Positions 21,131 to 34,870 of a stretch of 64,000 bases of DNA are shown one piece after another. The position numbers were made by a program, and so were the translations under genes. This DNA is from Pempheris klunzingeri (lineage: Eukaryota > Chordata > Actinopteri > Acropomatiformes > Pempheridae), in assembly GCF_042242105.1 (NCBI RefSeq), contig NC_092025.1, forward strand, positions 12,886,309 to 12,950,308, in the 5' to 3' direction. A model generated the notes under the pieces. The model ran no database searches and was not told where the DNA came from. It saw only the letters and a program-made list of their open reading frames with translations. Positions within the stretch are counted from its first letter, which is position 1; each line of letters begins with the position of its first letter.

Positions 21131-24100
21131 GTGTTGTTATGCCCCCTGCAACTTAAATGTGGAGCGAGGGTCCAGTTTTGCTCATCTGTGGTTGACAAAA
21201 GGGCCAGAGACCCACAACCCAAACCCCAAATCAGTAGGTAAAGAGTCATAAAAAGTCTGTGTGCACGACTGCTCTATTCCACCTCCATCCCTAAGCCCTG
21301 GTAGGGCACTGCCGAGAACCCTGCCCCCATCAGGGCCAAGACGGTTCCTTAATGGCACTATGCCTTGTTATTTTCCTTACTAGAGAGGATGTTTTTCTCA
21401 CAATAGCTTTCTGCATGCATGCCACATCACTGATGAGCTTCAGGCAGAAGTCTTCAAATTTGCCTACGCGTTACACACAACAGTTTGCTGTAATGATGAC
21501 AGTTGATGACAGTTTACAGTTTAATGTCACTTGGACCAAAAAGAAAGTGGGCAAGGCAGAAAGGATTTACGCCTTCGTGCCAGCAGACTCTGACAGTATC
21601 ATTTCTCTCAACTTTGGTAATTGCTACTCTTCATGGTTTGTGTCCTATCAGACCGCTAACCAATCACTAAGAAGACATCTCCACCATGTCGGAGGGAAGG
21701 GTCACTGACCTGATTTTCCATCTAGGAAAGGGGAAAGTAGGAAATCAGTCTAAAATGTGACAAGCACATTTTGGAAAATAGCTGTCATAAATGTGTCGTA
21801 GGTGTGCACAGTTTTAATGGGCTGAAAACACCAGAGGTCCTTTTAGATCGAGAGGAAGTTGCTGAAATAGTGGAAAAATAAGCCATTTGTTCAAAAAGCT
21901 CACTGTGATCCTGATCTTCAGCTGTGTCTGATGCGTTTCAGCAAATCTGTAATTACTGAAACCACTACAAAGTCTATGCAAAGTCAACAATGACGCACAT
22001 TCTTTACCAATGTTATTCGCTCTTCTTCCTTGTTTGTGATATTTGACTGATGCGCACCAATAAACATAAACAGAACGAGAACGTATCTCATGCGTTGATG
22101 ATTACATAACCTCGTGGATACAGACCTACACGATATCACAAAAAATCCCCAAGTTAAATAGGAGTGCTCTCTTCATCTTCAAAAGCCGCCAGAGACAGCA
22201 AATGGGACGTCAAATACGATTACACATTAGACATCTCGGTATTACAAAGCAGGATCTGTGTCTGACTCCTCTACCCACACCGAGCCTGCTTATGCAACTA
22301 CCACTGTTCTTGTTCAGGCAAACAGCCAGTTAGTTAGCTTGTAAAGCACAGCAGCAGGAGCAGTTCGATTATTCACATACGTTGAAATAGCATGGGCATG
22401 GTACTGTGACTCCTCGCTGGTTAGCTGTGCCGCTTACTTTAAACTGTAGGCTTTATGCCAGTGCAGCATACAAACAATAGCAGAGCGTACTCACACATAA
22501 AAAAGACAGAGTGCATAAAATATACCCACTGAGGGAGTGATTTAAAATCATCTACCGTGTATATTCAGGCTTCCGCTCTTGAAGGAATGTTTCAGGGTTG
22601 CTTTCACTCCCTAATCAGCTCCTCTCTGGCCTCCTTTAAATTACAGAGCAAGATAATGGTCTGAGCAAAAGGGATGTTTGCAGCATACATGAGACCCTCA
22701 ACAGATGATAAAGTTAAGCAATGCAACTCCCTGACGACAGCTTTTGTTTGCCTAAAGCAACCATTGTGTGTGTTTTCCTGACAAGCCTTTTGCCGTCATA
22801 CAAATACAGTCCGGCCGATTTTATCTATAAAAATATAAAAAGACAAATGATGACAGAAAGGTTGGACAGTTTTGTCGTATAAGTTTTTCAAAGTAGGTAA
22901 TGCTGGCAAGCAGGCTCATAGGCAGGCCCTAAAACTCTCAATGAATTTGTGTTTTTACAGCAAGAGGAGTGAGAAATAACCAAAACATCATCAGATATTC
23001 ACTCAACATTGATCAAGATAGGAAAAAAAAATGACAGCATTTAAATATATTCCCAGCAAAACTGCCTCCTCATTTTCCTCTTATGACAGAAATGTGATGC
23101 TACCAGAATTGTGAGTTTTTGTAACGTAATAAAACATTTTTAATGAAAGTATATAAGTCAAAATGTTCATTCAGAATTTATCGGCAACATGACAACATAT
23201 TTAATTAGTTTTCCTACAATATCTGCTCTTGCAATGTTATGTCTGCTTGTAGCAACTAAAGCGTGATTGATAATGTTTTAAGGCTAGGCTTAGGCACACA
23301 GAGCACTTAGTTAAGACGATGGAAAGATTGTGGTCTTGGCTTAATGTTTAAAAAGTCAATGACATTAAGTGCAAGACGGGACGTGCTGATTTTATTAACA
23401 TTTAAGCGAAACCACGCTCTCTCCCAGGTATAAAATTCCTGTTCGCCCACCATCCGCTCGTTGCCACCTTCCTGCATCAAATGAGGTACAAAAATGTGGC
23501 ACTTCCTTCACTTGATAAAACATCGCTATGCAACATAATCCTAGCAGTTACATTCCTTGTAATGTTCTCGTCAGAGCAAATAAGCTGCATATACAATAAT
23601 CATAATTCCAAGCAGACAGGGTTAATTCCTAAATGTATGTAAATCCGGTCTGAACTCTCCATGCATTCAGTCCAGTATAACTGACTGTGTTGCCTCATGT
23701 GGATCCACAAAGAAGCCTCCTTTACATTACCAACTTCCAGCCTCTGCTCTGTAATGTGCTGTTGTGTTTTGGTTCTGTGGTCCCTGGAAGCATCAAGTGA
23801 CAGCTCTTATTGTGACAGGAGCTTGCTGTTGCACTGCAGTCCCAAATGCACTCAGTGCTGCAATTCCACAAGGGCATGATCTAGCTGTCCCCCTCAATGA
23901 AGTACTGAGCTAACTGCATGTAGCAGAATAAGTCTTAATGAACTGCCTAGCTGGGATGATTGTTGATCTGCTTCTCTCAGCTCTGTTTCTCTCTGTAGTT
24001 CCTTTATGACTGTCAGTGTTGTTGCTCAAGTTAGTCCTCGAACAGAAACCCTTTTCAGCTCAGTGTACTTCACTTCTCATGTATTCAAGATTTGATTATA

Positions 24101-26833
24101 CCCTTACCTTGCCTGACTCTGCTTCCCACAGAAATGCCTTTCTTTTTCTGTCACTTTTACGTGAAAACACACGCTGTTTTACTTTTATTTATGTTCACAG
24201 TCTTTTTTTTTTGGAGCATAAATACTGGAAGACGCAAACTCTGTTTGACACTTGAGGAGGTTGTGTCTCCAGGACACTTCAAATTCCTTCGGGGGTCCAG
24301 GAAGCGGAGCCTTCTACAATATGGTGACTGCCAATTACTGCAGACATAGAGCTGTACCTTGCAAGTGTTTTAGCCTGCTTCCTAGGCATCTGCAAACCCA
24401 TCGCTACTAATTTATAGACATTACTGAGAGTGCAAAAAATAAACCTATTTAGTCAGCACTCTTAACAAGTTGTGAGGCGGCATCAAACAGATACTGATAT
24501 TGCGGAGCACCTCCTCCAAGCTGTGGTCAACAGTGTAGTCCACTTCCTGCTCTGCTGCTCTTACAATAACAACATCTGGTCTATTTTTAGCTGTAAGGTG
24601 TGAAAAAAACATCCCTGTTACTGTCTCACACCTTGACAAGAAGGCACAAGCTGTAAATGTTTGCACTTACTGATTGATAAAGATGTGTATATCCAATGCA
24701 GGTAAATAACAGGTCGTCACTTCTGTCGCGTCTCGCTGGAATGATTCATACACATGGCAGCCATTCGGATTTTGCAACATGGATTCAGTTACAATGAGAA
24801 GTCAACATTTCGGGGGAAAACAAAGAGAAACATTGAATCCTATGTCCTTATCGATTGCACAATTCTTAACCATCTTGTTAGAAACAGAATGATAAGCCGT
24901 GAGGAGACGGGCCCTGTTTTATGTTGTTGTAAATCCTCTGGGAGCCTCTGCACATTAACAGACGTTATTTGATGTTCAGTGTCACAGTGAGTGATAGTGA
25001 CCCTCGCTCAGATAGGAGGGTGAGCTTTAAATGCACAGCTTTTTCCTTCACTTGTATGCAGAAACACAGAGTCTCATGCATGTGATCCAGTCTTTCTCGC
25101 TCTCTGTTTTTGTTTTTCAGATGAAATGTTGTTTTTGTCCCAATTTATTTCATCCCAAACCTCCTCCTGCAGTTCTCCTCCTTAAATTGCTTGCTTACGT
25201 GCACCTGTCTATTCTCCACCTGAGATGTCAGGAAATATTTTCACATAAAGAAACTTTTGATAGAGTTATTTGTTAAGATGCTGTCTGAAGAAAGATGATT
25301 TTTTTTGCTATTAGGTATAATTTTATATTGAATTGCTTAACTGTCTGACCAGCCTGGTCTCACCAAATGTCAGTATTAAGTCATTTTGCGTGCTATCACA
25401 GCACGTTTTCTGTTTTTTTTTTTGTTTAGTCCCTACAGACCTATATTGTGCAGAGATGCCGTGCCGTTTTATGTGCAAATGTCACAGAGAAAACAATATG
25501 GACGTAGTGGCAAAGTGCATGTCAGTCCCTGTAGGGAGGAGGTCAGGGTGAGCTGAAGGCTCAAACACAAGACTTTCAGACAGGAGACCAGTGTTTGTTT
25601 CTCATTTGAAAGCTAAAGTCAGTGTTGAGTTATTTCTAGTGGCATAACGTACATAATGTAACTTAATTTGAACAATGGATGTGCTTATTTTAACCCGAAC
25701 CATCGTTCTAAACCTCACTGTGTAGTTTAGGTGTCTAAAACCCAACCACATGTTTTTGGTGCCTGACTCTAATAAAAGTGCAACCATGACCTGAAATGTT
25801 TCCCAGCAAGCTTTACTTTGCAAGTGTAACCAGACGTTGCATATTTATTATTGCTTACTTGACCAGGGAATTAGAATGTGTAATAACGCCTTGGCGAGGC
25901 AAACAGGGTTAAATGACACGTGAAAAAGCTTAAAATGAAACGCGACAATGTCATTAAAAAGGCCCTATCCCATGAGATCATGTTAGTCTGTCTGATGGAG
26001 GTAATATAACAATGGCAGAATATTATCCCAAAGTGTATTGAGTGAGATACAGGAGAGCCAGACGGCCACATAAACCGAGAGCTTTGACATGGTCCAACAC
26101 ACGCATCTCTTCTACTTGTTCAAAGACTTTTCTCTCTCCCACTTCACTTGATCCGCCCAATCCCCTCATCCTCTATTTCCATTATTGTAAATGCAACACG
26201 GCAGACTAAGTTGGACTTGATCCACAAGTCATTCATTCTAATTAGATTCCACAGTTAAGCTGGCAAATGTTTTAAATGCAGTATGCTGTCTTTAGGACAT
26301 GACCAGCATTTAATCAGGGGGCTTTCATTTAACAGATACGCAGAATAAAATTTTCAAGATTTGTGTCTTTTAATTAAGTTAAATTATGTTCTTCGCCTTT
26401 CATAGGTGTGCATTTCTGTAGTTCTCTATCTCCTGCTACATTTTTAGTGTCTGTTCACTGTACAATATGCATCATTTAAAAAAAAAAAAAAAAAAATGGA
26501 ATATCTTCAAAGTGACTTAAAGTTTACACCTTAAATGTTTTGCAATGAGATAGTTGCCTGCAGTTCTGTAGTGGAACAGAGAACTTAATGCACGGAGTGA
26601 AAAACAGAAGCTCACAGAAGCAGCCAGGGGTGAAGAATAAGACGCTACTTTTGTTACTCCTAATTACCTGTCATGTCAGGAAATATGATGCTATTTGACA
26701 TATGAAAAAAAACTGACTGATATCTGACCACTGTGTTTGTTTAATATCATCCACTTTTGGGCTGAATGTTACGAGAGGTTCATTGGGTCATGAAATACAT
26801 TAGGATTCAATGCAGGAATCCACTGTTTGTATC

Positions 26834-26860
26834 TATGTATGTATGTATGTATGTATGTAC
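26834..26860. repeat. (TATG)n tetranucleotide repeat
   Basis: About six units of TATG with little interruption. Confidence 0.95.
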
Positions 26861-27220
26861 GGACATTTATTTACTATGCTGGATGTGAAATTGACTATTT
26901 GATCACTGAGTGTCCAAAATATATTAATATAAATTGTATGCAAATTGTATATTGCTATTTCTTCTCTACTTGAAGAAAACGTCCAGATCCTGCAACAAGA
27001 AAGAGTGATGGTGTCAAATACAAGCATTTGGATTGCATCTCTGAGACCATGAATACTCCGCCAATCTGGCCACTGTTGTTGATTTCCTTTCCTGCACCAA
27101 GGCGTGGATTGAGAAAAAGGCAGTGCATTTGTTGGAATGAATTTATGTCAGCATATAATTGACTCTGGTTTTCAGTTATTGTTACTGTATCGTACACAAA
27201 GAGCAGTGCTGTAACACTAT

Positions 27221-27335
27221 ATTCGCATTCACCCATTCATACACTGGGGATTCAGTATCTCGCCTAAGGATACTTCTATATGCAGATAAAAGGGATCGAA
27301 CTCCTGATTAGTGGGCGACCTGCGCTACAGAACCA
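27221..27335 (-). repeat. tRNA-like SINE head fragment
   Basis: On the minus strand CTGTAGCGCAGGTCGCCCAC resembles a tRNA A-box region and GGAGTTCGATCCC a B box, followed by a truncated body ending near ATGAATGGGTGAATGCG. It belongs to the same broad SINE group as 9581-9806 but retains the head instead. Confidence 0.65.
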
Positions 27336-30300
27336 GAATAGTTTGCCCTTAACTGTGATGAATGAAAATGTATCATCTCTTTGAAGATCATAATTAAGAC
27401 TGAATTTGATCCACACCAGATTGACAGTGACATCCATAGAAGAAGCATATGTGTGCCCTGGTTTCTCTGTTGTCTTTGTTTATGTTTATGTAAGCATGAT
27501 TATGTCATGCATTCATACGTGCATGAATTTTCCCCAGTGGTTGTTTATATGTCGGTCATGGACGGCTGCAGAGCTTATTCTGATTCACACTGAGAGGCGT
27601 TCCTCATATTGTACGTGTTATATGTAGGACACATTAAGGTGCATGAGTAGCAGAATGGAAGTGTGAGCAGTAAACATACATCTGTACATTGCAGGCAGCA
27701 TGGGCATACGGTTTCGTGTAAAGGCAATGTGTGAACTCCACCCTTTAATGTGTCCCCCTTCATATAGATTTCCGAAAATATGTCCTGTTATGTGTGAAAG
27801 TTTTGTCTATTTGAATCCCTTGTACTGCTCAGTTCATCACTGAGATCCATCAGCCTCCAGACAAGCAGATCATATTTACCTGATTCTGCACAGAAATCGG
27901 AGGATAATCACTCAGTCTGTCAGTTTGAATAAATGAATTTGTGTTTGTAGTATTAGTAGTGGGAAACAATATCAACACGTTCTAAATCATAAAAATCTGA
28001 TTTCTCTAGTTCTTTTGGAAGCCCATCTGTGAAGTGTTTCTCTGAGTATCTAAAACCTAATTAAATTAAATTAAATCACCAAATCCACTAAAACGGCAAA
28101 GAAAGAGGGAGGCTAGGGGCCCCATAAAAGCAGACGCAGACAGACAGACAGACAGACAGACAGACACCACCATAGTTTCACAACAATGCCATCATAATAG
28201 AGGGTTGTTATGTTCTCAACCTTTTGGATGTCAAGGACCCTCAAACTGATACACATCAGGCCGCGGACTCGTATTTGATAAGATGCAGGCTGCTCTTAGG
28301 GATTTAGTTATTTCACAAGTGTCTGTGCTGTAGATCGGCAGAACAGTAATCCTCACTGTGACACTATGAACAGAATAGTTAGTCTTAGACTTTCTCTCAT
28401 TGGACTGACTTCTAGAGAATGGAACAATACTGGAATTAAGATATTCTCCTTTTTTTTTTGTTGCCTGGAACCTCCTCAGGGAGCCTCAGGGCACTGCTGC
28501 ATGATATCATACACGCTTTATTAAAATGCTTTGTCTTAATCATAAGCATATTGCCCATTTGATACAGGAGTGAGAGCTTTAGTGTCCTCCAAGGGCAGAA
28601 CATCTACATGTTTGGGCAAAGTTGAAATATCAGAATCTGTCTTTCTGGCCTCTGTGTCACTACTATAAAAATAATGAAGTCATAGAAATGTGGTGTTTCA
28701 GTTAAATAAGCTATTCAAACACATAATTGAAAGATCTGCATTTTGGCTGTAAAATTACTGCTTTCTGGCTTTGAGTTGTTGCCCAGGATGCAGTAATTTC
28801 ACTCTCTCTCTCTCTCTCAGAGGAAAACAGCTAAGCCAAAGTAAGAGAAGAATTAAATCAAAGGTAACTTGTGAGATAGAAGTGGCTGGCCTTAGCTAAA
28901 ACTAAAGCTACGTTTAGTTGTTGATTTTCCAATAGATATGTGTACGTGAAAAATATCCATTTTGATGAATTGACATTTAGATTACTCATTTATGACGGAG
29001 AGGAAAAAAATAACAGCTAAACTCCTGCTAAAGGAAGCTAGCCTTGCAGATGTCAGTACAGTTTCCATCTCATCGTTGACTCAAGTGAATCTTGCGTAAT
29101 TTGGTGGTTAATTTTTTAAAATCAGATACTTAAATGTATGAAAGTAATTGAAAATGCATGCATTATATTGATTTTAATATAGCTGTGACCAAACACATAG
29201 AAACACTTTATTCCTATGGACCGTGAATAATAATCAAACTAGAGTTAGAGTTTTATTAAACAAACTAGTTAATGGATGAAAAGTTGAGAGAACATATTGT
29301 TGGTAGATACTATAGCTTCTCTGAGCATCCTGTGAGTAGTCGTAGCACTTTTATTATGTTGGTTCTATCGCAGTAATGTTTTGGGTAAACCCATAAGCCT
29401 GAAAAGAAAATTAATAAAAATATTACAATCTCTCCATCTATTTTACAGTTTGCCATCTGGCCTTAAAAGTTTTAAAACCAACTTCACTGTCTATTTCTTT
29501 GTAGTGCTACTGCTGTGATTTTATGGGTCCGCTTACGGGGGAAGAGCTCAGGCTTTGGGTCCACCGCCCCATAAAACCTGCTATTGTTATGAGAGGATGA
29601 TTCATCACAATGTGGCGAAGCCCTAATGTTTCATTTACCGTTGCTCTAAGGGGGAAAACGTTACTCTAATAAATTAGTCCCACGTTCTCCAAACAGATCT
29701 TCATACAATTAGCTTCATATTCATTGTCTACAGATAATGATTTCTTATATTTCAAGCAGCCTGCCAGCACATTTACCACTTGTACACAACAGCATAATAA
29801 AAAAAAACAAATTGCACTGCTGTTGCTTAATATTTTCTGGTAAATATCCTCCAGATGCATTTTAAACAAGACTCTTTTTCATCCAGTGTGATATTAGTGC
29901 GAGTTGGGATCTCACAACCTGCTGAGCTGAAAGCAAACACACAAATATCAGTGTCTGAATTAGCCCAATAATATGCCTAGTGAGTGAGCGTTCTATAAAA
30001 GAAAAGGTAGTTACTTCTCACAAACTCCACCAATGTTCTGCTTTTACAAAAGAGATCATCCTTTGTGACGGCTGTTGCAAGAATAGAAATCTTGAACATA
30101 GTAAAGGAGAAGGGAAACACTGGAGCAGAGGCATAATTATGTTTCATTAATGAGTCAAATTTTTGTCTAATACAATCCTCTCTGTTATTTCTTAGGGCAC
30201 ATTCTGCAGACGGGGAAGTGGAAGTCACAGTTAAATACTGATGGATACGTACCAAATGCTTCTAAGATTAATCACTGAGTAACCTTGCTGCAAAGCTTAA

Positions 30301-31955
30301 TCTGGGATTGAGGTATGATGCCTGCTGCCAGTACGTGACAGCTATGCATGAGTTTCTGAGGCAATTTGAGGCTCTAGGACATTTTCTAACCACCGCAAGG
30401 AGAAATACTGCTCTTCAGAATCTTGCATTTGAGAATTTGTGGTTTTTAATAAACATAGTAGGCATTTGAAAGACTGTCTTAATTTACCCTGACAAAGTAA
30501 TGTGATCATTTATGTTCCTCCTCATTGTGTTTTAAATCTTTTAATGCGTTTCTGTGTTGAGGAATTTAAATGACTTAAAAGTTGCCCTAGAAATAAATCA
30601 GCAAACCTGTCTGAAGTAGCTTTAACATATATTAGCATGTTTCAGGCATATGAAAAACAGTCGTTATTCCGGTTTTGCCGTGACAGCACAAAAGTACAAC
30701 CCCTGCTCATAATCCTTACGCTGAACTCAATGCCATAGTTCACCCACATGTGTTTTGTTTGGGTTGTCTAGACTTCTCGGAGTTGGAGGCGTGTACAGAC
30801 TACGCTTGATTGATGACTCCTCGACCCACCTGCTTGTTTTGTTGCAAAACAACTCGCACCTTTAATTATTTTTTATGTATATGCAGTTCGGTGACTGCCC
30901 AATGTCAACCTTAGAAGAGATTTAATCAGCCAGAATAATCGAAAAAAAAAACACCACAATGGGTGTCTGTTAAATTCACATTCAATGCACTGCATGTAGC
31001 GCTCTCAAAAGTGTTGTACTCATGTCCTCAGTTTTAAGACACAAAGTGCTATAAACTAATCTCCTCTAATAGAACACCAATTGCTTCCTTTATTTTAAGA
31101 AGAGGTGCATAGTAGAGCATTATGACAAGATAAATTCATACAGCGAGGAAATTTTCACAGAAAGCTGTTTTTACGGCTGAATGAAATCAATTTGCAAACA
31201 TAAACTGGTTATCATGCAGAAAGCACCTGAGAAATTGTGTTTTGTCCTTAAGGGCAAGAAGTAAGGCCTCAGTGGTTTAAAAAGAAAAAACACAATATAC
31301 CATAAGTCTCCACAGAGGATATTAAAAGACATTTAGAACTCCTATTAATCTTTTCTTTATATATTTCCATATCAGCTAAGGAGTGAATTTTGTAATGTAA
31401 AGCAGCCAGGTGCCCGAAGATTCACACCTGAATGAATAACACTGTCCTCTCTACTTATCCTTCACCTCTGATTTCTGAGCAGAATAAATCTGCATAAATG
31501 ACATGTTGACGGTTTTAACTTTGGCTGAATAATGGTAGAAAACTTTTCTTTTTTCTTTCCATTATCAACATGCAAAATGATTTATATAAAAATGGAATGC
31601 CAGAGAAAGAAACATTAGAAAGATTTTCAAGAAATGAAACTAAAATTACAATATGTGGCAACTGGGACTGCTCCTACAAATGTGCAATTTTAGGAAATAT
31701 GTTTTAGCGTTAAAAAAAAAAAAAAGGAAGCCTTTGTACCTCTTTTGCTTGTATGTCTGTGGATTTTTTAAACCACCTGTGATATTTCACTCTACCTCAT
31801 GTTTGATGTGACATGAAAGGACATACTGTAGGCTATGTAGTCACAAGTTTATGCCTTAGTGTTGTGAAAGGTGGCACGGTTAAAGTGAAACAGGTCATTT
31901 TTCATTTTATGCCTGTGCAGATCCAATTTTTTACTACAATTTGGCTAAAATATGT
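27336..31955. other. Intergenic, no gene seen
   Basis: No supported exon. Holds a (CAGA)n run at 28136-28166 and a short (CT)n run at 28802-28818. Confidence 0.45.
28136..28166. repeat. (CAGA)n tetranucleotide repeat
   Basis: About seven consecutive CAGA/GACA units. Confidence 0.95.
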
Positions 31956-32105
31956 ACTATCCATTTATCTATCAATTTTCTATACCTGCTTATCCTGTTC
32001 AGGGTCACAGGGGGCTCCGGCATATTCCAGCGTACATTTAGTTGGAGGCTGTGTTTATCTTGAACAGGTTGCCAGTCCATCCTGGCGCTCAAAATACATA
32101 CTGTA
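31956..32105 (+). repeat. Interspersed repeat fragment (ATCTATACC..GGTCACAGGGGG type)
   Basis: CTATACCTGCTTATCCTGTT, CAGGGTCACAGGGGGCTCC and GGTTGCCAGTCCATCCTGGC are landmarks of a very widespread teleost repeat. A longer degenerate copy is at 46113-46405. Confidence 0.75.
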
Positions 32106-34614
32106 CTACTGTGTTTTAAACAGTGGAAAAATATGATAACAGCCTTAGGGATATGGTTTGAGAACTTGGGGTGAACAGGGGATCTTATATTCCCTTTTTG
32201 TTTGCTTTTGTTGAATCCGTATCTACACCTATCTGTTATTTGCAATTCAGTCGTTCACCACAAACAAATAAACGACTCTTTATGTTAAATAATTTGTTTT
32301 TTTCGGTGGATGATTGTGGGCCACCTTACAAATCATCAGAGTTCACTCTAATCTGAACTAAATAACTCTCTGGAACAAATGGAGCAGTGAGCAACATTGT
32401 TTGTGTGACTCCAGTCTAACAATACGTTCTTATTGGTGCATTCAGTATATTATTTGATTTTGATGCACTATGTGACTTTGTACATTGAAAAGATAATTTA
32501 GGGAGGAAATTATTTTTGTTGGTAACAAGGATTAAAGAGCATTTTAATGCCACTGGTGTAAATTCTCCTCCACGCATACTTTTTGTATCAAGCTATATCA
32601 ATTATAAAATGCATCACAAGGTTTTAATCAGGGCCTTTCTGTATTACATAAGAAAGTTTTGTAAATAGCTTCAAAGAATATTGTGCATGTGGCCTTTTCT
32701 TGAGGAGTGCACTTTGTTGGCCTGAGGGAAATTTGACTTTGTCAAATCTCACATGGGCCATATGTTAATATTAGCTAGAGGTGGTGGAGCTGTTGATAAA
32801 GTATGACCTGGGGAAGCTCTGGTGCTTATGGGATTTGAATTACTTCAAAAAAATCTGTATAAACAAGCCCCAGGAGGACCCCTCTCTATGCCCACACACG
32901 CATAGTCACCCACAGTTACAGGATAAACACTTCCCAGCAGTCTCCGCTGACACAAACAATGCGCACGTACACACATTTTATGGAATTTTTATTTGTGATT
33001 TTGATTGAATTTGAATGGAGATTTAAACAGCCTCACTCTGTCTTAAGAGATGAGAGCATAATAATGATTTATACCCAATAAAGGACAAGTTAACAATGAA
33101 AAGTCAAGACTCTTAACAAGTATAAGGAGTTTTTACTTAAAAAGTTTTTACCTATTCTGGCATATCTAAACATTTGTCAAGCAAAGGCTAACAATGATAC
33201 AGCTCTGCAGACTACCAATGATCTGTAATTGCCAGCTATACTTGGTGTGATTGCATATTATTTCAAACCACTGACTGTGCTGAATATCATCAAGATTGCG
33301 TTTCCTCCAAGGTTTAAGGTTGTAAAATGACTTTCCACTTCAGATAAGTAATTTAAGCTGAGGCGCATTTTCCTAATAGGCCTTTTTCAAAGCAGACATT
33401 TTGACTTGTCAAAGCAGGAAAAGCACAGGTGCAAATAATACCATTATCTATTGCTGTGGTCCATTTAAGCGTGACAGTCAGACATGTCAGTGAGTGTCAC
33501 AGTGAAACACATTCATGCGTCCCATATCGACTCATACATACTAATACTATACAATATGTACCACATAGTAATAGTATACTATTTAAGCAGTTATTGTACA
33601 AAAATACAAACATGCTGAACTTAGTTTTCTACTAACAGGAAGCGCTACATTAGATGTGACTTGAGATGTTCGTCAGACTGTGACACTGCCATTGAAACTT
33701 CAAGAATTCAATACTGTATCTAGTATGCATACCATCTGCTTTCTGTATACTTTATTTTGTCACTTTCCCACTGTCAACACACTTCATACTGAAAACCTGC
33801 TTGGAATCAGTATGTGTTTGGAATTGGGTCACAGCGGCTCACTTTTTTAGCTTGGAGATGCATTACTTAAATGTTTTGTCTAATTTATAAGCAAAAAGTT
33901 GCAGTGCTACATTAACATCCACTTTTGGGTGCTTTCATTACAGGAATGATTTTAACAGACTAGTTGACCTGCTTAAATGTTGCTGGCACCCTTCTAACCA
34001 ACCAGCAACTACTTAAGTAAGTTCATTCTGTATTGTGGGTCAACAGCATGTTGAAGAAGCAGGTCTTCAAACAGCAGTTTGAAGAGGGTTTTTCGACTAT
34101 GTGTGCCAGTGAAATGCACACACTGTGCAGACTGTCTCACTGTGAATGAGAGACACTTGTGAGGCAGGTAACAGCAGGATTGTTTTACCCAAAAAAACCA
34201 GCAAAAATCACACTGCAATGCACCGCTGCGCCTCAGAAGGATTCAGCACCGAACAGTATTTAAAGAGACGCAGCTGACAGAACGGGTACAAATAAATATG
34301 TTTTAAATGTGAAATGTACAAATGGATCTGCAGCAGTTGCAGCGAGGCTCGCACTTAGAATTAAAACACAATCATGTGGTGAACTAAATCGCCTGAAATG
34401 CTGGACTGCTACACCCTTTGAGCGCACAACGCTCTAAGAAGTGTGCATCACATACAGAACAATTCATAGAAATAAATAATAGAATTACAGAACAGAATTA
34501 TTATTCAAAGTGCTCAGAAATGTATTCATGTGGGCTGTTTTTGCTCTAACCTCTGGCATTGACCCTGTTTATTGTATGTGAGGGGGTTTAAGGTAATTTC
34601 ACAGATCAGAACCT

Positions 34615-34870
34615 AATAATACATAATACATAATAATACATTTCATTTATAGAGCATGTTTCTAGAAACTCAAAGACACTTTACTAAAGGTTAAGAATAC
34701 ATGTTAAAAGCATGAGAAAAACAAATTACACATTAGATTACATGTCAAAAGCAGTTCTGAGTTTTTTTTTTAACACAGAGGGATCAGTGTAGTCTCTAAT
34801 GTGTTTGGGGAGAGAGTTCCAGAGGGAGGGGGCAGCAATGGAAAAGGCGTATTGTGTTAAAATCAAACCT
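34615..34870. repeat. Interspersed repeat fragment (fish, non-coding)
   Basis: CATTTCATTTATAGAGCATG, AAACTCAAAGACACTTTACT and GGGGAGAGAGTTCCAGAGGG followed by GGGGCAGCAATGGAAAAGGC are landmarks of a dispersed teleost repeat. A related but diverged copy is at 44935-45275. Confidence 0.7.

Larger units (their letters stand above)
18520..27220. other. Intergenic, no gene seen
   Basis: Single-copy-looking AT-rich DNA with a (CA)12(CG)7 run at 19135-19172 and a diffuse repeat at 20941-21130. The longest frames (for example 21352-21708 plus and 24445-24666 minus) show no recognisable domain or good exon borders. Confidence 0.45.

Noticed and set aside
21352..21708. 118-residue plus-strand open frame
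   Set aside because: No recognised domain; composition is not protein-like beyond chance, and there are no exon borders in consistent phase.
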